From: an uncultured Aquincola sp.
GTDB taxonomy: Bacteria; Pseudomonadota; Gammaproteobacteria; Burkholderiales; Burkholderiaceae
DNA length: 64,000 nucleotides
Reading direction: 5' to 3'
NCBI GenBank assembly: GCA_937883885.1
Contig: CAKZXL010000456.1
Coordinates: 1-64,000, forward strand
Under the pieces are notes generated by a model. That model ran no database searches, had not been told where the DNA came from, and saw nothing but the letters and a program-made list of their open reading frames with translations. Each line of letters begins with the position of its first letter. Position 1 is the first letter of the stretch. Positions 1-8,251 of this stretch are shown piece by piece. Position numbers and translations under genes: made by a program.

Positions 1-1
1 C

Positions 2-106
2 GCCTACAACACCGACTGCCAGCCGTTCAAGTGGACAGCCACCGCTGACTCGATCCTCCAAAAGCTGCATCGACTTTGCTCACGTATGAGTGGGACAGGA
101 CACTAG
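2..106 (+). mobile_element. IS630-family transposase, C-terminal fragment (cut by window edge)
   Basis: The first 34 codons read as the end of a transposase and stop at TAG 104-106. The tail contains PFKWTATADSILQKL followed by a short basic stretch and SGTGH. This matches the usual C-terminus of IS630-family DDE transposases, where a WTATADSIL-like block precedes a final ISGT. The DDE catalytic residues lie outside the window, so activity cannot be judged. No terminal inverted repeat could be matched because the other end is missing. It marks the left edge as a mobile-element junction next to a degraded stretch. Confidence 0.75.
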
Positions 107-801
107 CTGGACGCACTCAGGAATCGGTCATCCGGCAGAAGTGGACCGACCGATGCGACGGCCGGCTGACCCCAGCAGGCGCAGGGTCGGGATCTGATGC
201 AGCGCTATCTGACGGGCATGCCAGAGGGGATCAGACTTCGGTGAAACACGACCCGCGGGGCCATGGACTGCCGCCCGAGGTCCGGAAGGATTCGACACCA
301 GCAGCCAACCCGCCCGCCATGTTCTTTGTGGGTCGACCTGGTTCTGCAGCCTCGGATACATCTTTCCAACCGCAGTTCGTAGTTGGCGGGCTTCGGCAGC
401 ATCATGAGCGTTGCTCCACCCAGGCACCACGGTCTCGTCGGCGCTCAGCGTCAGGGGTGGTGCCAAGTCATGCTGCACGGTCGTCCCTTCACACTGAGTC
501 GACGTACTGCACCTGAACTTCAAGTGCGACGCCAAGTGCTTGTCGCGAAAAAGCTTTGTCCTCAAGCCAGCCCGGATAACCCCACAACTCACCCCGCGGT
601 CCGCGCTTGCTGGCACGTGCTGGGGCGACTCAGTGATGGTGCGTGCAGCGCGTCGACTGTAGTCGTGCAATGTGTCTGTTGCCGGTGGCTCCGGACTGGA
701 CCGGGGGTACAACGGATCGATGGCCTTGTAGATGCGGCGGGCCCACTTGATCCGAGCAACAGCGTACCGAGCCCTTGGGAGGGAACAAGGTGGTCACGCT
801 T
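107..801. other. about 700 bases with no convincing gene, downstream of the IS630 end
   Basis: Reading frames here overlap on both strands, have arginine- and serine-rich shadow-like translations and no recognisable domain. One short coding-like stretch is seen on the minus strand at about 705-770 (RYAVARIKWARRIYKAIDPLYP), but no start or complete frame goes with it. It may be a remnant of another mobile element. No tRNA or attachment-site repeat was found. Confidence 0.5.
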
Positions 802-1422
802 TCATGCCAGCGTCGTTGCCAGGAACAAGGCAAGGCCGAGCATGGTCACGGCCACCAGGGCGTCCACTGCGCGCCATGTGGCGCTTGAGGAGGCGAAGCT
901 GCCCGCGTAGCGGCCGCCGAGCACCAATGCAATGAACCAGGTGGCCGAGGCCAGCACGGCACCGGCGCTGAACGATGCCTGGTTCGCTGGCGCTTGAACG
1001 GCGCCCGCGGTGCCTATCACCAGCACGGTATCGAGCCAGGCGGCCGGATTGACCAGCGAGACGGTGAGCAGCGACGCCAGGCTGCGCCAACGGGGTAAAG
1101 CCTCGCCAACGTCCATCGCCTGTGCCTCGCCGCTCCAGGCCAAGGCTCGGGCGCCAGCCACCAGACCGTGCACCACCATCAGCGCCACCCCCAGCGCCAG
1201 TGCTGCCGTCTGCAACGAGGGCATACCAGCCAGCATGGCCGACAGGCCGCACACTCCCAGGGTGATCAGCAGCGCATCGCTCAGCACGCCTATGGCGATC
1301 AGCTCAGCCGCCGGGCGGCGGTGGAGCGCCTGGCGCAGGATCAGGATGTCCTTGGGGCCAGGGCACACAAACATGCCCAGCGCCAGCAGATAACCTTGTA
1401 CACAACTGGAGGTATCGACCAT
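802..1422 (-). CDS. LysE/ArgO-family amino-acid exporter
   Basis: A 206-residue inner-membrane protein, the usual size for the LysE/RhtB/ArgO superfamily, which exports basic amino acids or homoserine-like metabolites. About six hydrophobic segments are visible. The N-terminal segment has the family pattern with a GP pair (ALGMFVCPGPKDILILRQ), and a conserved NPAAWLDT block sits in the middle, close to the ArgO NP-[HK]-x-[YW]-LD motif. The reading frame stays open for about 120 codons upstream, but ATG 1422 is chosen because membrane-protein-like sequence begins there. A LysR regulator is often adjacent in this family, but none is seen here. The substrate is not known. Confidence 0.8.
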   Translation of the reverse strand: MVDTSSCVQGYLLALGMFVCPGPKDILILRQALHRRPAAELIAIGVLSDALLITLGVCGLSAMLAGMPSLQTAALALGVALMVVHGLVAGARALAWSGEAQAMDVGEALPRWRSLASLLTVSLVNPAAWLDTVLVIGTAGAVQAPANQASFSAGAVLASATWFIALVLGGRYAGSFASSSATWRAVDALVAVTMLGLALFLATTLA

Positions 1423-1596
1423 GAGACATGCCGACAACCTCCCAAGCTGAACCGGATCTTTGTGAAAGCATGATCGTAACCGGGCCTGCGAAACCACTGC
1501 GGCGCTCACATGACGCCTCGGGCCGCAGGCTGTTTGCTCACCCACGTTGACGTCGCCGCGTCGCTTCCTTACTATTCGATAAAACGTAAGGAGTCG

Positions 1597-1818
1597 ATGG
1601 TGACATCGGAAGCCACCTTGACCTCGAAGGGTCAAGTCACCTTGCCCAAGGAACTGCGGGTCAGCCTCGGGCTCGAGGCTGGCGCCAAGCTGAGCTTTTC
1701 GCAGCTGAGCGACGGCACGGTGGTGATGCGGGTCAAGCATCGCAAGCTGAGCGAATTGGCTGGAATGCTCACGCGGCCAGGGCAACCTTCGGTACCTCTG
1801 AAGGACCTGCGCCGGTGA
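1597..1818 (+). CDS. AbrB/SpoVT-type antitoxin of a toxin-antitoxin pair
   Basis: A 73-residue protein with an N-terminal swapped-hairpin AbrB fold (residues 3-45: TLTSKGQVTLPKELR then LGLEAGAKLSF). This is the DNA-binding part of VapB/MazE-like antitoxins. The C-terminal tail (about 46-73) is where such proteins wrap and inhibit their toxin. ATG 1597 is preferred over the upstream in-frame start because an AAGGAG ribosome-binding site lies at 1588-1593 and the fold starts straight after it. The stop overlaps the GTG start of the toxin gene by three bases. In this family the antitoxin represses its own operon. Confidence 0.85.
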   Translation: MVTSEATLTSKGQVTLPKELRVSLGLEAGAKLSFSQLSDGTVVMRVKHRKLSELAGMLTRPGQPSVPLKDLRR

Positions 1819-2222
1819 CCGTCGGCATCGCCATCGACACCAACGCGCTGGTTCGCTGGCTGGTGCGCGACGACCCGATTCAGTTCGCCGCCGCCAGCCG
1901 TCTGATGGCCGCGGCCGAACACGGCGGCGTGCCGGTGATGCTGCTTTTCGGCGTGCTGCTGGAGACGGAGTGGGTACTGCGCAGCCGCTACAAGATCGAC
2001 AAGTGCGCGATCGTCCGCGCTTTCACCCAGCTGCTGGAGGTCGATGGACTGCAGCACGAGGATGAAGCCACGCTGGAAGAGGCTTTGTTCCGTTGGAAGG
2101 AATCCAAGGCCGGCTTCACCGACTGCATGCTGGCCGCCAAGGCCGGGTTGCTCCGCCGGCAGCCCTTCATGACGTTCGACGCGGCCGCTGCCCAACTGCC
2201 AGGCGCGCAACTGCTGCGTTGA
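1815..2222 (+). CDS. PIN-domain ribonuclease toxin (VapC-like)
   Basis: A 135-residue single PIN domain, expected to cut RNA with Mg2+ when free of its antitoxin. The acidic metal-binding residues are in place: D8 in AIDTNALVR, E50 in LLETEWVL, D103 in GFTDCML and D122 in MTFDAAA. Translation starts at GTG 1815, which overlaps the antitoxin stop (GTGA), showing translational coupling. The pair sits between an IS remnant and a truncated exporter gene, a typical place for plasmid- or island-stabilising toxin-antitoxin loci. All catalytic acids are present, so it may be functional. Confidence 0.87.
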   Translation: MTVGIAIDTNALVRWLVRDDPIQFAAASRLMAAAEHGGVPVMLLFGVLLETEWVLRSRYKIDKCAIVRAFTQLLEVDGLQHEDEATLEEALFRWKESKAGFTDCMLAAKAGLLRRQPFMTFDAAAAQLPGAQLLR

Positions 2223-2378
2223 GGCACCCGGGCAGTGGGCTCGCGGACGATGCTTGCAGCGGCCCGGCTTCGGCCGGTCGAAGGCGTCCAACGCCGCCTC
2301 CTCTCGTGGCGCTTCTGGCAACGGCCGGGTCCTTCAGCGCGCGTCCAGACCGTGAGTGGCGGCCCGGGGATAGAAGGA

Positions 2379-3323
2379 TCAGCAGGCCTGCTCGCCTGGC
2401 GTCTTGTGGGCCCGCGCTGCCACATCGTGCCGGTGGGTCTGCTTCACAAAGCGCCACACCAACATCGGCGCCACCAGGCCCAGCGCCACCACGAAGCCGG
2501 TCCAGACGCCCGCAGGGCCCCAGCCGGCCGGATGCGCCAGCGCCCACCCCAGCGGCAGGCCCAGCGCCCAATAAGCCAGCAGCGACAGCCACGCCGGAAA
2601 GCCGGTGTCCGACAGGCCACGCAGGGCACCCGTCATGGTCGACTGCACCCCGTCCATCACCTGGCTGCAGGCGAACACGAAGAACAGGGTGGCGGCCACG
2701 GCCACCACCTCCGGCTGCTGGGTGATCGATCGTGCGATCGCCTGCCCGTGCAGGCCCAGTACGGCCGCTGCCAGTGCCAGCCACACGGTGGCCAGCGACA
2801 GCGCCGCCCAGGCAATCGGGCGAAGGGCCTCGTCGTTGCGCGCGCCGCGTTCTTGCGCCACCCGGATGGCCACCGCCCCGGCCACCCCCAGCGGCACCAT
2901 GTACAGCAGCCCGCCGACGGACATGGCCACTTGATTGCCGGCCAGTGCAACGGCACCGAAGGTCCCGATCACCAGCGTGGCCACGGCCACGGCCCCGGTT
3001 TCTGCCACGTACATCAGGCCCAGCGGCGCGCCTTCCCGTGCCAGCGAGGCCATCGCCCGGCCGCTCACGACAGACCGCAGGCGCCACCGGCGCATCGACC
3101 TGGCCCGCTGCCAGTAGAGCCAGGCCGCCGCCAGCGCCAGGGTCTCGGCAAGCAAGGAGGCCACGCCTGCACCGGTCAGGCCGAGCATCGGCACCGGCTC
3201 GATGCCCCAGATCAGCGCCTGGTTCAGCGGCAGCTTCGCCACGACGGCGAGCATCGCGAAGCCCGTGCCCAGCCACGGGCGATCGACCGCCTCCAACGTC
3301 GCCTTGAAAACCGCCAGGCCGCT
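2379..3323 (-). pseudogene. MATE-family multidrug exporter, 5'-truncated
   Basis: About 310 residues match the second two thirds of a MATE (NorM/DinF-type) antiporter. They begin near VFKATLEAVDRPW (the loop before helix 4 or 5) and continue through alternating hydrophobic helices to the stop. A complete MATE protein has about 450 residues in 12 helices, so roughly the first 130 residues are missing. The same frame stays open upstream to 3770, but that part has no membrane segments and no MATE features. It looks like unrelated DNA joined at about 3310-3325. The product could not form the normal two-bundle transporter. This breakpoint and the IS remnant suggest rearrangement at the cluster edge. 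Confidence 0.6.
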
Positions 3324-3983
3324 GCCACCTGGCGCCGGCTGCGTGCTCCCAGCGCAGCGTCGTGTTCCGCCACGCGCATAAGGCCCACATCGGTGAGGCG
3401 GCGGTGTGAGGGCGACGTCCAGCACACGTTCGAGCGCAAACCTGTCATCCCGCGGGCCTTCAATGAGAGGGAGGCGCGGGGGGTGTGCGACCTCGCGCGC
3501 GTAGTCCCGTTCGTTGGTGTCCGAGGGCCGCAGGCCCTGGGCCTCGGCGAGGGCGCGCTCGGCCGCCGGCAGCGCAGCCGCGCCGCTGTACAGGCCCGGT
3601 GCATGGTCGGCGGTGACGATGCCTTCCGGGCGGAGCGCGGACCTGAGCCGCGCCGGCGTCTCCACGGTGTTGTCAGGGCGGTTGGCCTCGTCCACGTCGA
3701 GGCGCATGGTCCCGGCGGCCGGGCCGTCCAGCGCCACGATCCGTTCAGGGAAGCGGTCTGCCGCCTGCACGGCAGTCGAGCGTTGCTGCGAGCATGCGGT
3801 CCAGCAGTTCTGGTCCTCGCGCGTGAGGCCGCAGCGTGTGGGCAGGGCCTCGGTGCGCCTGCCCGAGTGCTGAGCGCGGTACCGCCGCCGATACGCACAG
3901 GTGCTTGAACGATAGCGCCTGTGCTTCTGCCGCAGGGGGCCCCGACCGCATCATCGATCCTGTCGCATCAACAGGACCAACAG
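3324..3983. other. degraded stretch between truncated MATE gene and APH gene
   Basis: About 660 bases without a recognisable complete gene. The minus strand stays open from 3770 down into the MATE remnant and reads as soluble sequence (for example RFPERIVALDGPAAGT near its start). A second minus-strand frame, displaced by one base, joins it near 3750, which would fit a frameshifted relic. I do not recognise the family. The last 60 bases must contain the promoter or leader of the plus-strand gene at 3984. Confidence 0.4.
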
Positions 3984-5345
3984 ATGAGCAAGACGCCGGA
4001 CTACGGCACCGAGGGTGAGGCCAGGTTGCGTGCCTTCGTCGAAACCACCACAGGCGGCCGTGTGACACGGATGGTGCGGCAGGTGCGCTGGCGGCCTGCC
4101 TGGTTCGTCGACGTGGAACGCGAAGGCCAACTGCTACCACTTCATCTGCGCGGCGACCGCGGCGGCGACGTGAACATCTTCCCCGATCTCAAACGCGAGG
4201 CCGACGTGATTGACGTTCTGCATGCCCATGGGGTGGCCGTGCCGCGCATCCATGGCTACTGCGAAGACCCGCCGTGCATCCTGATGGACGCGCTGCCCGG
4301 CACCCGCAACGTGGCCGATGCGCCGAGCGAGGCCGACCGCCAGCGCATTGCGCGAGACTACATGGAGCAGGTCGCGAAGATGCACCGCGTGCCGTTGGCG
4401 CCGTTTCTGGCGCGTGGCCTGCATGTTCCGCAGGGGCCGGAGCGGATCGCGTTGGTGGGGTTGGAGGCCTATCTGCCGCACTACAGGCGCACCAAGAGTC
4501 GGCCCGAGCCGCTGTTGGAGTTCGTCCAGCGCTGGCTGCGCCGCAACGTACCAAAGCACCGCACGCAGGCCGCGTTCATCCAGTTCGACTCGGGCCAGTT
4601 TCTGCTGCAGGATGGCAGGTTGACCGGGCTATACGACTTCGAGTTCAGCATGATCGGAGATCCCATGGTCGACATCGCGACCATGGGCATGCGCGATTCC
4701 TACGAACCGCTCGGTGAAGACCTGCGGGTGATGTGCCGGCACTACGAGGAGTTCACGGGCCAGCCGGTCGATCATGACGTGGTTGCCTTTCACACGCTGC
4801 AGTTCGCAACCGTGGGTGCCATGCAGTTCACCGGTACGGTGGGCCGCCCTCGGGCAGGAGACCCCCATGCGGTCTACCTTCAGTTCGATATCGCACTCCG
4901 GCAGGTGATCCTGAAAGCAATGAGCCGCTTGACGGGTGTGGCGTTGCGCACGCCGCCAGCGCCCGTCGAGCGTACCGGTGACAACGCCGCGACGCTGTCG
5001 GCGTTGGCCGATGCCGTCTCGCGCATTGCCGTGGAAGGTCAACAGGCGATGTCGCAGCGCGATGCTGCGATGCAGCTCGTCGAGTGGCTGCAGCGCAGCG
5101 ATGCGGTGGGCGCCGAAGCGCGTGCGCAGGACCTGGCCGATGTGTGTTCGCTGCTGGGCCGGCGCCTGGACACATGGCCGCAGGCCGAGGCCGCGCTGGA
5201 GGCCCACGTGCTGGCAGCGGATGTTGCCGAGGATGCGCAGCTGCTGCAGCTGTTCGCAGCCATCGAGGGCCGGCGTATGCACGTGCACGGATGCACGCGC
5301 ATCGGCGAGGCGGCCAGGCACGTGAAGCTGCCCCCCACTCGCTGA
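3984..5345 (+). CDS. APH-fold phosphotransferase family protein with altered catalytic motif
   Basis: A 453-residue protein with an aminoglycoside-phosphotransferase-like kinase fold in its first 320 residues, followed by a helical C-terminal extension of about 130 residues. The Brenner motif, normally HxDxxxxN, is degenerate here: QFDSGQF, with D202 kept but the usual His and Asn replaced and the spacing shorter. The metal-binding DFE (D218) and the IGDPMVDIATMG block are conserved. Relatives of this family are common in CoA-linked degradation clusters beside acyl-CoA dehydrogenases, where they are thought to phosphorylate hydroxyacyl intermediates. The start is taken at ATG 3984, which opens the conserved region. 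The substrate is unknown and the changed motif makes kinase activity uncertain. Confidence 0.7.
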   Translation: MSKTPDYGTEGEARLRAFVETTTGGRVTRMVRQVRWRPAWFVDVEREGQLLPLHLRGDRGGDVNIFPDLKREADVIDVLHAHGVAVPRIHGYCEDPPCILMDALPGTRNVADAPSEADRQRIARDYMEQVAKMHRVPLAPFLARGLHVPQGPERIALVGLEAYLPHYRRTKSRPEPLLEFVQRWLRRNVPKHRTQAAFIQFDSGQFLLQDGRLTGLYDFEFSMIGDPMVDIATMGMRDSYEPLGEDLRVMCRHYEEFTGQPVDHDVVAFHTLQFATVGAMQFTGTVGRPRAGDPHAVYLQFDIALRQVILKAMSRLTGVALRTPPAPVERTGDNAATLSALADAVSRIAVEGQQAMSQRDAAMQLVEWLQRSDAVGAEARAQDLADVCSLLGRRLDTWPQAEAALEAHVLAADVAEDAQLLQLFAAIEGRRMHVHGCTRIGEAARHVKLPPTR

Positions 5346-5351
5346 CGGCTG

Positions 5352-5373
5352 CCCGCGGCGCGGGGGCCGCGGG
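5352..5373. terminator. bidirectional hairpin between convergent genes
   Basis: Perfect stem CCCGCGGC (5352-5359) and GCCGCGGG (5366-5373) with a 6-base loop, followed on the plus strand by a weak T-containing stretch (ttccttgctt). It lies between the convergent stops of the APH gene and the MFS gene, as expected for a shared terminator. Confidence 0.6.
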
Positions 5374-5382
5374 TTCCTTGCT

Positions 5383-6666
5383 TCAGGCGGGCAGGCCGGC
5401 CTCCGTCGGGTGGCCAGAGGGACCCCCGCTGCTCGCCGGTTGCCGCCCCAAGGTCAGCAACAGCAGCGGCCCAACGATGCAGCACCCCACGCAGTAGGCG
5501 AGCATGGCGTTGTAGTTGCCCGAGGATTTGTACATCCAGGCGTACATCAGCGGGGCGACCGTCCCCCCGAAGGTGATCAGCCCGAGGTGCACGCCGAACA
5601 GCCTGCCGTAGTCAGCGAGCCCGAAGTAGCGCGCGACCAGGTAGGCCGAGAGATCGAACTCCGCACCGGCGCCGATGCCGGTGAGACACACCGCGGCAAT
5701 CAACAGCGGCACTGGCGTCCCGGCGTCGGCGGTCCACAGCAGCAGGCAGCCGACCGCCGGCATGAACAGCGTCGCCGCGGCCACGCCCGGCGCCCAGAGG
5801 CGGTCGATCAGGTAACCCGCCAAGAGGCGGCCGGCGACCAGGGAGAGGCCGAAGCTGCCGAAGATGGCGCCGGCTTCGGCTGCGGAGTGGCCGAGGTCGC
5901 GAAGCAGCGGCACGGTGTTGGTGACCATGCCCACCACCGCCGAGACGACCAGCGTCAGCGCAACGTTGAGCACCCAGAACTTGCGTGAACGCAGCGTCAG
6001 CCGGAAACCGGCCGACGGTCCAGTCGCCGCTGCGGATGGGCGTACGTGCGCAGTGGCGGTCGTCACGCCGGGCGCAGGGATCATGAACAGCCAGGCCAGC
6101 GGCAGCGCCAAAAGCAGCGGCATCAGTCCCATCACGATCCAGCCGGCGCGCACGTCCCAGCGGTCGATGGCCCAGGTCAGCAGCGCAGGCATCACGGCGG
6201 CCGAAAGCCCCGAGCCGCAGAGCACGATCGCCAGAGCGAAGCCGCGGCGCTTGTCGAACCATTGGCTGACCAGCTGCGTCCACGTCACGAAGGTGATGCC
6301 CACGCCCGCCAGCGGCACAAGGAAGTAGCCGAGGTAAAGCGACCAGACCGAGCCGCCGAGAAAACACAGCATGAACAGCGCCAGCGGCGTGGCCACAAGG
6401 GAGACCAGAGTCACGCGGCGAAGGCCCCAGCGCAAGTTGAACCAGCCGGCAAACTGGCTCGCCACGATGACGCCGAGCGACAAGAAGCTGATTGCTGCCT
6501 GCATGTCGCCGCGACTCCAGCCGAACGTCTTCTCCAGCGGCAACACCATGGCCCCGAAGCCGTAAAGCATGGTGACGCTCATCGTCGTTGCCGCGCCGGC
6601 AAGCGCCAGCAGCACGATTCGCCAGCCACGGTGGAACTCCCCGACCTGGGACGGGGCCGGGTTCAT
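5383..6666 (-). CDS. MFS transporter (oxalate/formate-antiporter-like group), paralogue 1 of 3
   Basis: A 427-residue major facilitator protein with 12 predicted helices and the usual break after helix 6. Visible family marks are GWRIVLLALAGAATTMS in helix 1, NLRWGLRR as the loop 2-3 basic motif, and TWTQLVSQWFDKRRGFALAI before helix 4. It closely resembles the MFS proteins at 19720-21000 and 51242-52540 in length and in blocks such as GAGAEFDLSAYLVARYFGLADYGR. The start ATG overlaps the stop of the upstream DUF1329 gene (ATGA), so the two are co-transcribed. It probably imports or exports an acidic intermediate of the pathway. The substrate is inferred from context only. Confidence 0.85.
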   Translation of the reverse strand: MNPAPSQVGEFHRGWRIVLLALAGAATTMSVTMLYGFGAMVLPLEKTFGWSRGDMQAAISFLSLGVIVASQFAGWFNLRWGLRRVTLVSLVATPLALFMLCFLGGSVWSLYLGYFLVPLAGVGITFVTWTQLVSQWFDKRRGFALAIVLCGSGLSAAVMPALLTWAIDRWDVRAGWIVMGLMPLLLALPLAWLFMIPAPGVTTATAHVRPSAAATGPSAGFRLTLRSRKFWVLNVALTLVVSAVVGMVTNTVPLLRDLGHSAAEAGAIFGSFGLSLVAGRLLAGYLIDRLWAPGVAAATLFMPAVGCLLLWTADAGTPVPLLIAAVCLTGIGAGAEFDLSAYLVARYFGLADYGRLFGVHLGLITFGGTVAPLMYAWMYKSSGNYNAMLAYCVGCCIVGPLLLLTLGRQPASSGGPSGHPTEAGLPA

Positions 6667-8051
6667 CGCACGCTCTCCCGCACCATCGTGGCGTCCGCCC
6701 CCATGTCGCGCTCCGACAGGCGTGGCTCGTTCGGCTTGATGCCGGCTGCGCTTTGGTCGGCGACCATCAGGTAGTTGCCGCGGTTGAAGTCGTAGACGAC
6801 GCTGGAGCCTGCGTAGACGAAGCCTGCGTCGTACAACAGAACGTTCAGGTTGAACATCGAGCGGTAGAGCGCACCGTCATGGTCGAACGCATCGAACATG
6901 CCCGAGCCATAGCCGTCTTCGTCGATGTAGTAGACGCGCTTCGAATACACATGGCGCTGGCCCGGCTTCAGCGTCGCTTCGACGACCCACATGCGGTGCA
7001 GCTCCCAGCGCTCGCAGGCGGGATTGATGTGCTTGGGCTGCAGCTTGTCTGCCGGCTTGCAGGTGAACATCAGCGCGTTGTTGTTGTACGGCGCGATCAT
7101 CTCCTTCTTGCCTATGAGCTTGAAGTCAAAGCGGTCCATCTTGCCCGAGAAGAGCCACAGCTCGTCGAAAAGCGTTGCACCACCGAGCGATGCCACGGGC
7201 GTGTCGTATGCGAACTCCGGCGCCAGCCGAACGCGCCGCTGGCCCGGTGTGTAGCTCCATGAGCGGCGAGGCTTCTGGTCAGTGTCGAGGTAGTCGATGA
7301 TCCCGGTGCCGACGCCGGAGCTGCGTGAAGGCGCGCGCGTGATCGAGAACGTGCGCATCAGCATCTGCGGATCGCGGTCCGACTGGTCGAGCTGGTAGTA
7401 CGGCTTTTCCTGCAGTGTGTACTGCTCGGAGGTCATTGTCGGCTTGCCGTTGCCGTCAACGAGCCAGCCGTACTGACCCGGTGACACGATGGTGCCGTCC
7501 CCCTGCCACCGCGTGGCCATGTTCCACATCACCTCGTAGCCGCTCTTGGGAATCGGGAACGGCAGGCCACCGCGGCATGCCGGGTCCACCGCCATGTAGT
7601 CCTTCAGCAGCTTGCAGGTGGTGGCGTTCCGCTGCGTGGCAGCCAGCACCTTCTCGGGGAAGATCTCGGTGCGGTGCGTGGGATAGACGTCGATGTAGTA
7701 CCCGGGATTGCTCTTGATCAGCCGTTTCTGGCCTTCGATCAGCTTGTCTGCGTGCTGGTCGACGTTCTTAGCATCGATGCGGTACAGCGGTTTGTCGTTG
7801 AAGGGGTCGGGATAAAAGCCACTGCCGGGCTTGAAGTCGGCCGGCGGCTTGACCGGCGTGCCTGTGTATTCGGGGATGGTGCCTTCCTTGTTGCCGGCCT
7901 TGATGGCGCCAAACCGGGTCAGCGTGGTGCCCAGTTGCTTGGCCTCATCGGCGGTGACGGCGGCCAGCGCGGGGGTCATCGCGGCGGCAAGCAGCGTGGC
8001 TGCTGCGAGGTGGAACGTCTTCATGGTGAACTGCGGGTGTCGGGTGGCCAT
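6663..8051 (-). CDS. DUF1329 periplasmic/outer-membrane-associated protein
   Basis: A protein of 462 residues (453 if ATG 8024 is used) with a Sec signal peptide around MKTFHLAAATLLAAAMTPALAA, then mature sequence starting AVTADEAKQLG. Size, signal peptide and the pattern of aromatic- and Asp-rich beta segments fit DUF1329, a LolA/LolB-like family encoded with DUF1302 proteins in clusters for hydrophobic substrates. Its role is probably handling lipophilic compounds at the outer membrane. I prefer start 8051 because an AGGA site lies upstream and because the distance to a promoter motif at 8118-8131 then matches that of the DUF1302 gene. It heads an operon with the MFS gene at 5383-6666. Confidence 0.8.
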   Translation of the reverse strand: MATRHPQFTMKTFHLAAATLLAAAMTPALAAVTADEAKQLGTTLTRFGAIKAGNKEGTIPEYTGTPVKPPADFKPGSGFYPDPFNDKPLYRIDAKNVDQHADKLIEGQKRLIKSNPGYYIDVYPTHRTEIFPEKVLAATQRNATTCKLLKDYMAVDPACRGGLPFPIPKSGYEVMWNMATRWQGDGTIVSPGQYGWLVDGNGKPTMTSEQYTLQEKPYYQLDQSDRDPQMLMRTFSITRAPSRSSGVGTGIIDYLDTDQKPRRSWSYTPGQRRVRLAPEFAYDTPVASLGGATLFDELWLFSGKMDRFDFKLIGKKEMIAPYNNNALMFTCKPADKLQPKHINPACERWELHRMWVVEATLKPGQRHVYSKRVYYIDEDGYGSGMFDAFDHDGALYRSMFNLNVLLYDAGFVYAGSSVVYDFNRGNYLMVADQSAAGIKPNEPRLSERDMGADATMVRESVR

Positions 8052-8117
8052 CGTGCGGTGTCCTGAGGGGGTTGGCCGATGATGGGAGCGGTGAGCTGCG
8101 GTGCAAAGCACTGTCGA

Positions 8118-8131
8118 TATCGATGAAATGC
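8118..8131 (-). promoter_or_regulatory. candidate activator site upstream of DUF1329 gene
   Basis: On the minus strand this reads GCATTTCATCGATA, 66 bases before the DUF1329 start. The DUF1302 gene has GCGTTTCATCGATA in the same orientation, 69 bases before its start. On the plus strand it overlaps the palindrome TCGATATCGA (8114-8123). Two AraC regulators are encoded beside these genes and are the obvious candidates to bind. Seen in sequence; function is inferred. Confidence 0.5.
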
Positions 8132-8251
8132 AGTGAGGCAGCCGTGAGAAGCGGGCGATGGCACGGCATGACTTCCAGATCAATCATCCGGTGTTTGGCC
8201 GATGTCTGCGGTGGGTACGACAGGCGGTGGACGCGGGCAGACTCGCTGGCC

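Noticed and set aside
107..801. Several overlapping open frames near the left end
   Set aside because: Arg/Ser-rich translations on both strands with no domain; typical shadows in GC-rich DNA.
3324..3770. N-terminal 150 codons in frame with the MATE remnant as part of a fusion protein
   Set aside because: No membrane segments or MATE features, and the MATE homology begins in mid-protein; more likely unrelated DNA joined by rearrangement.
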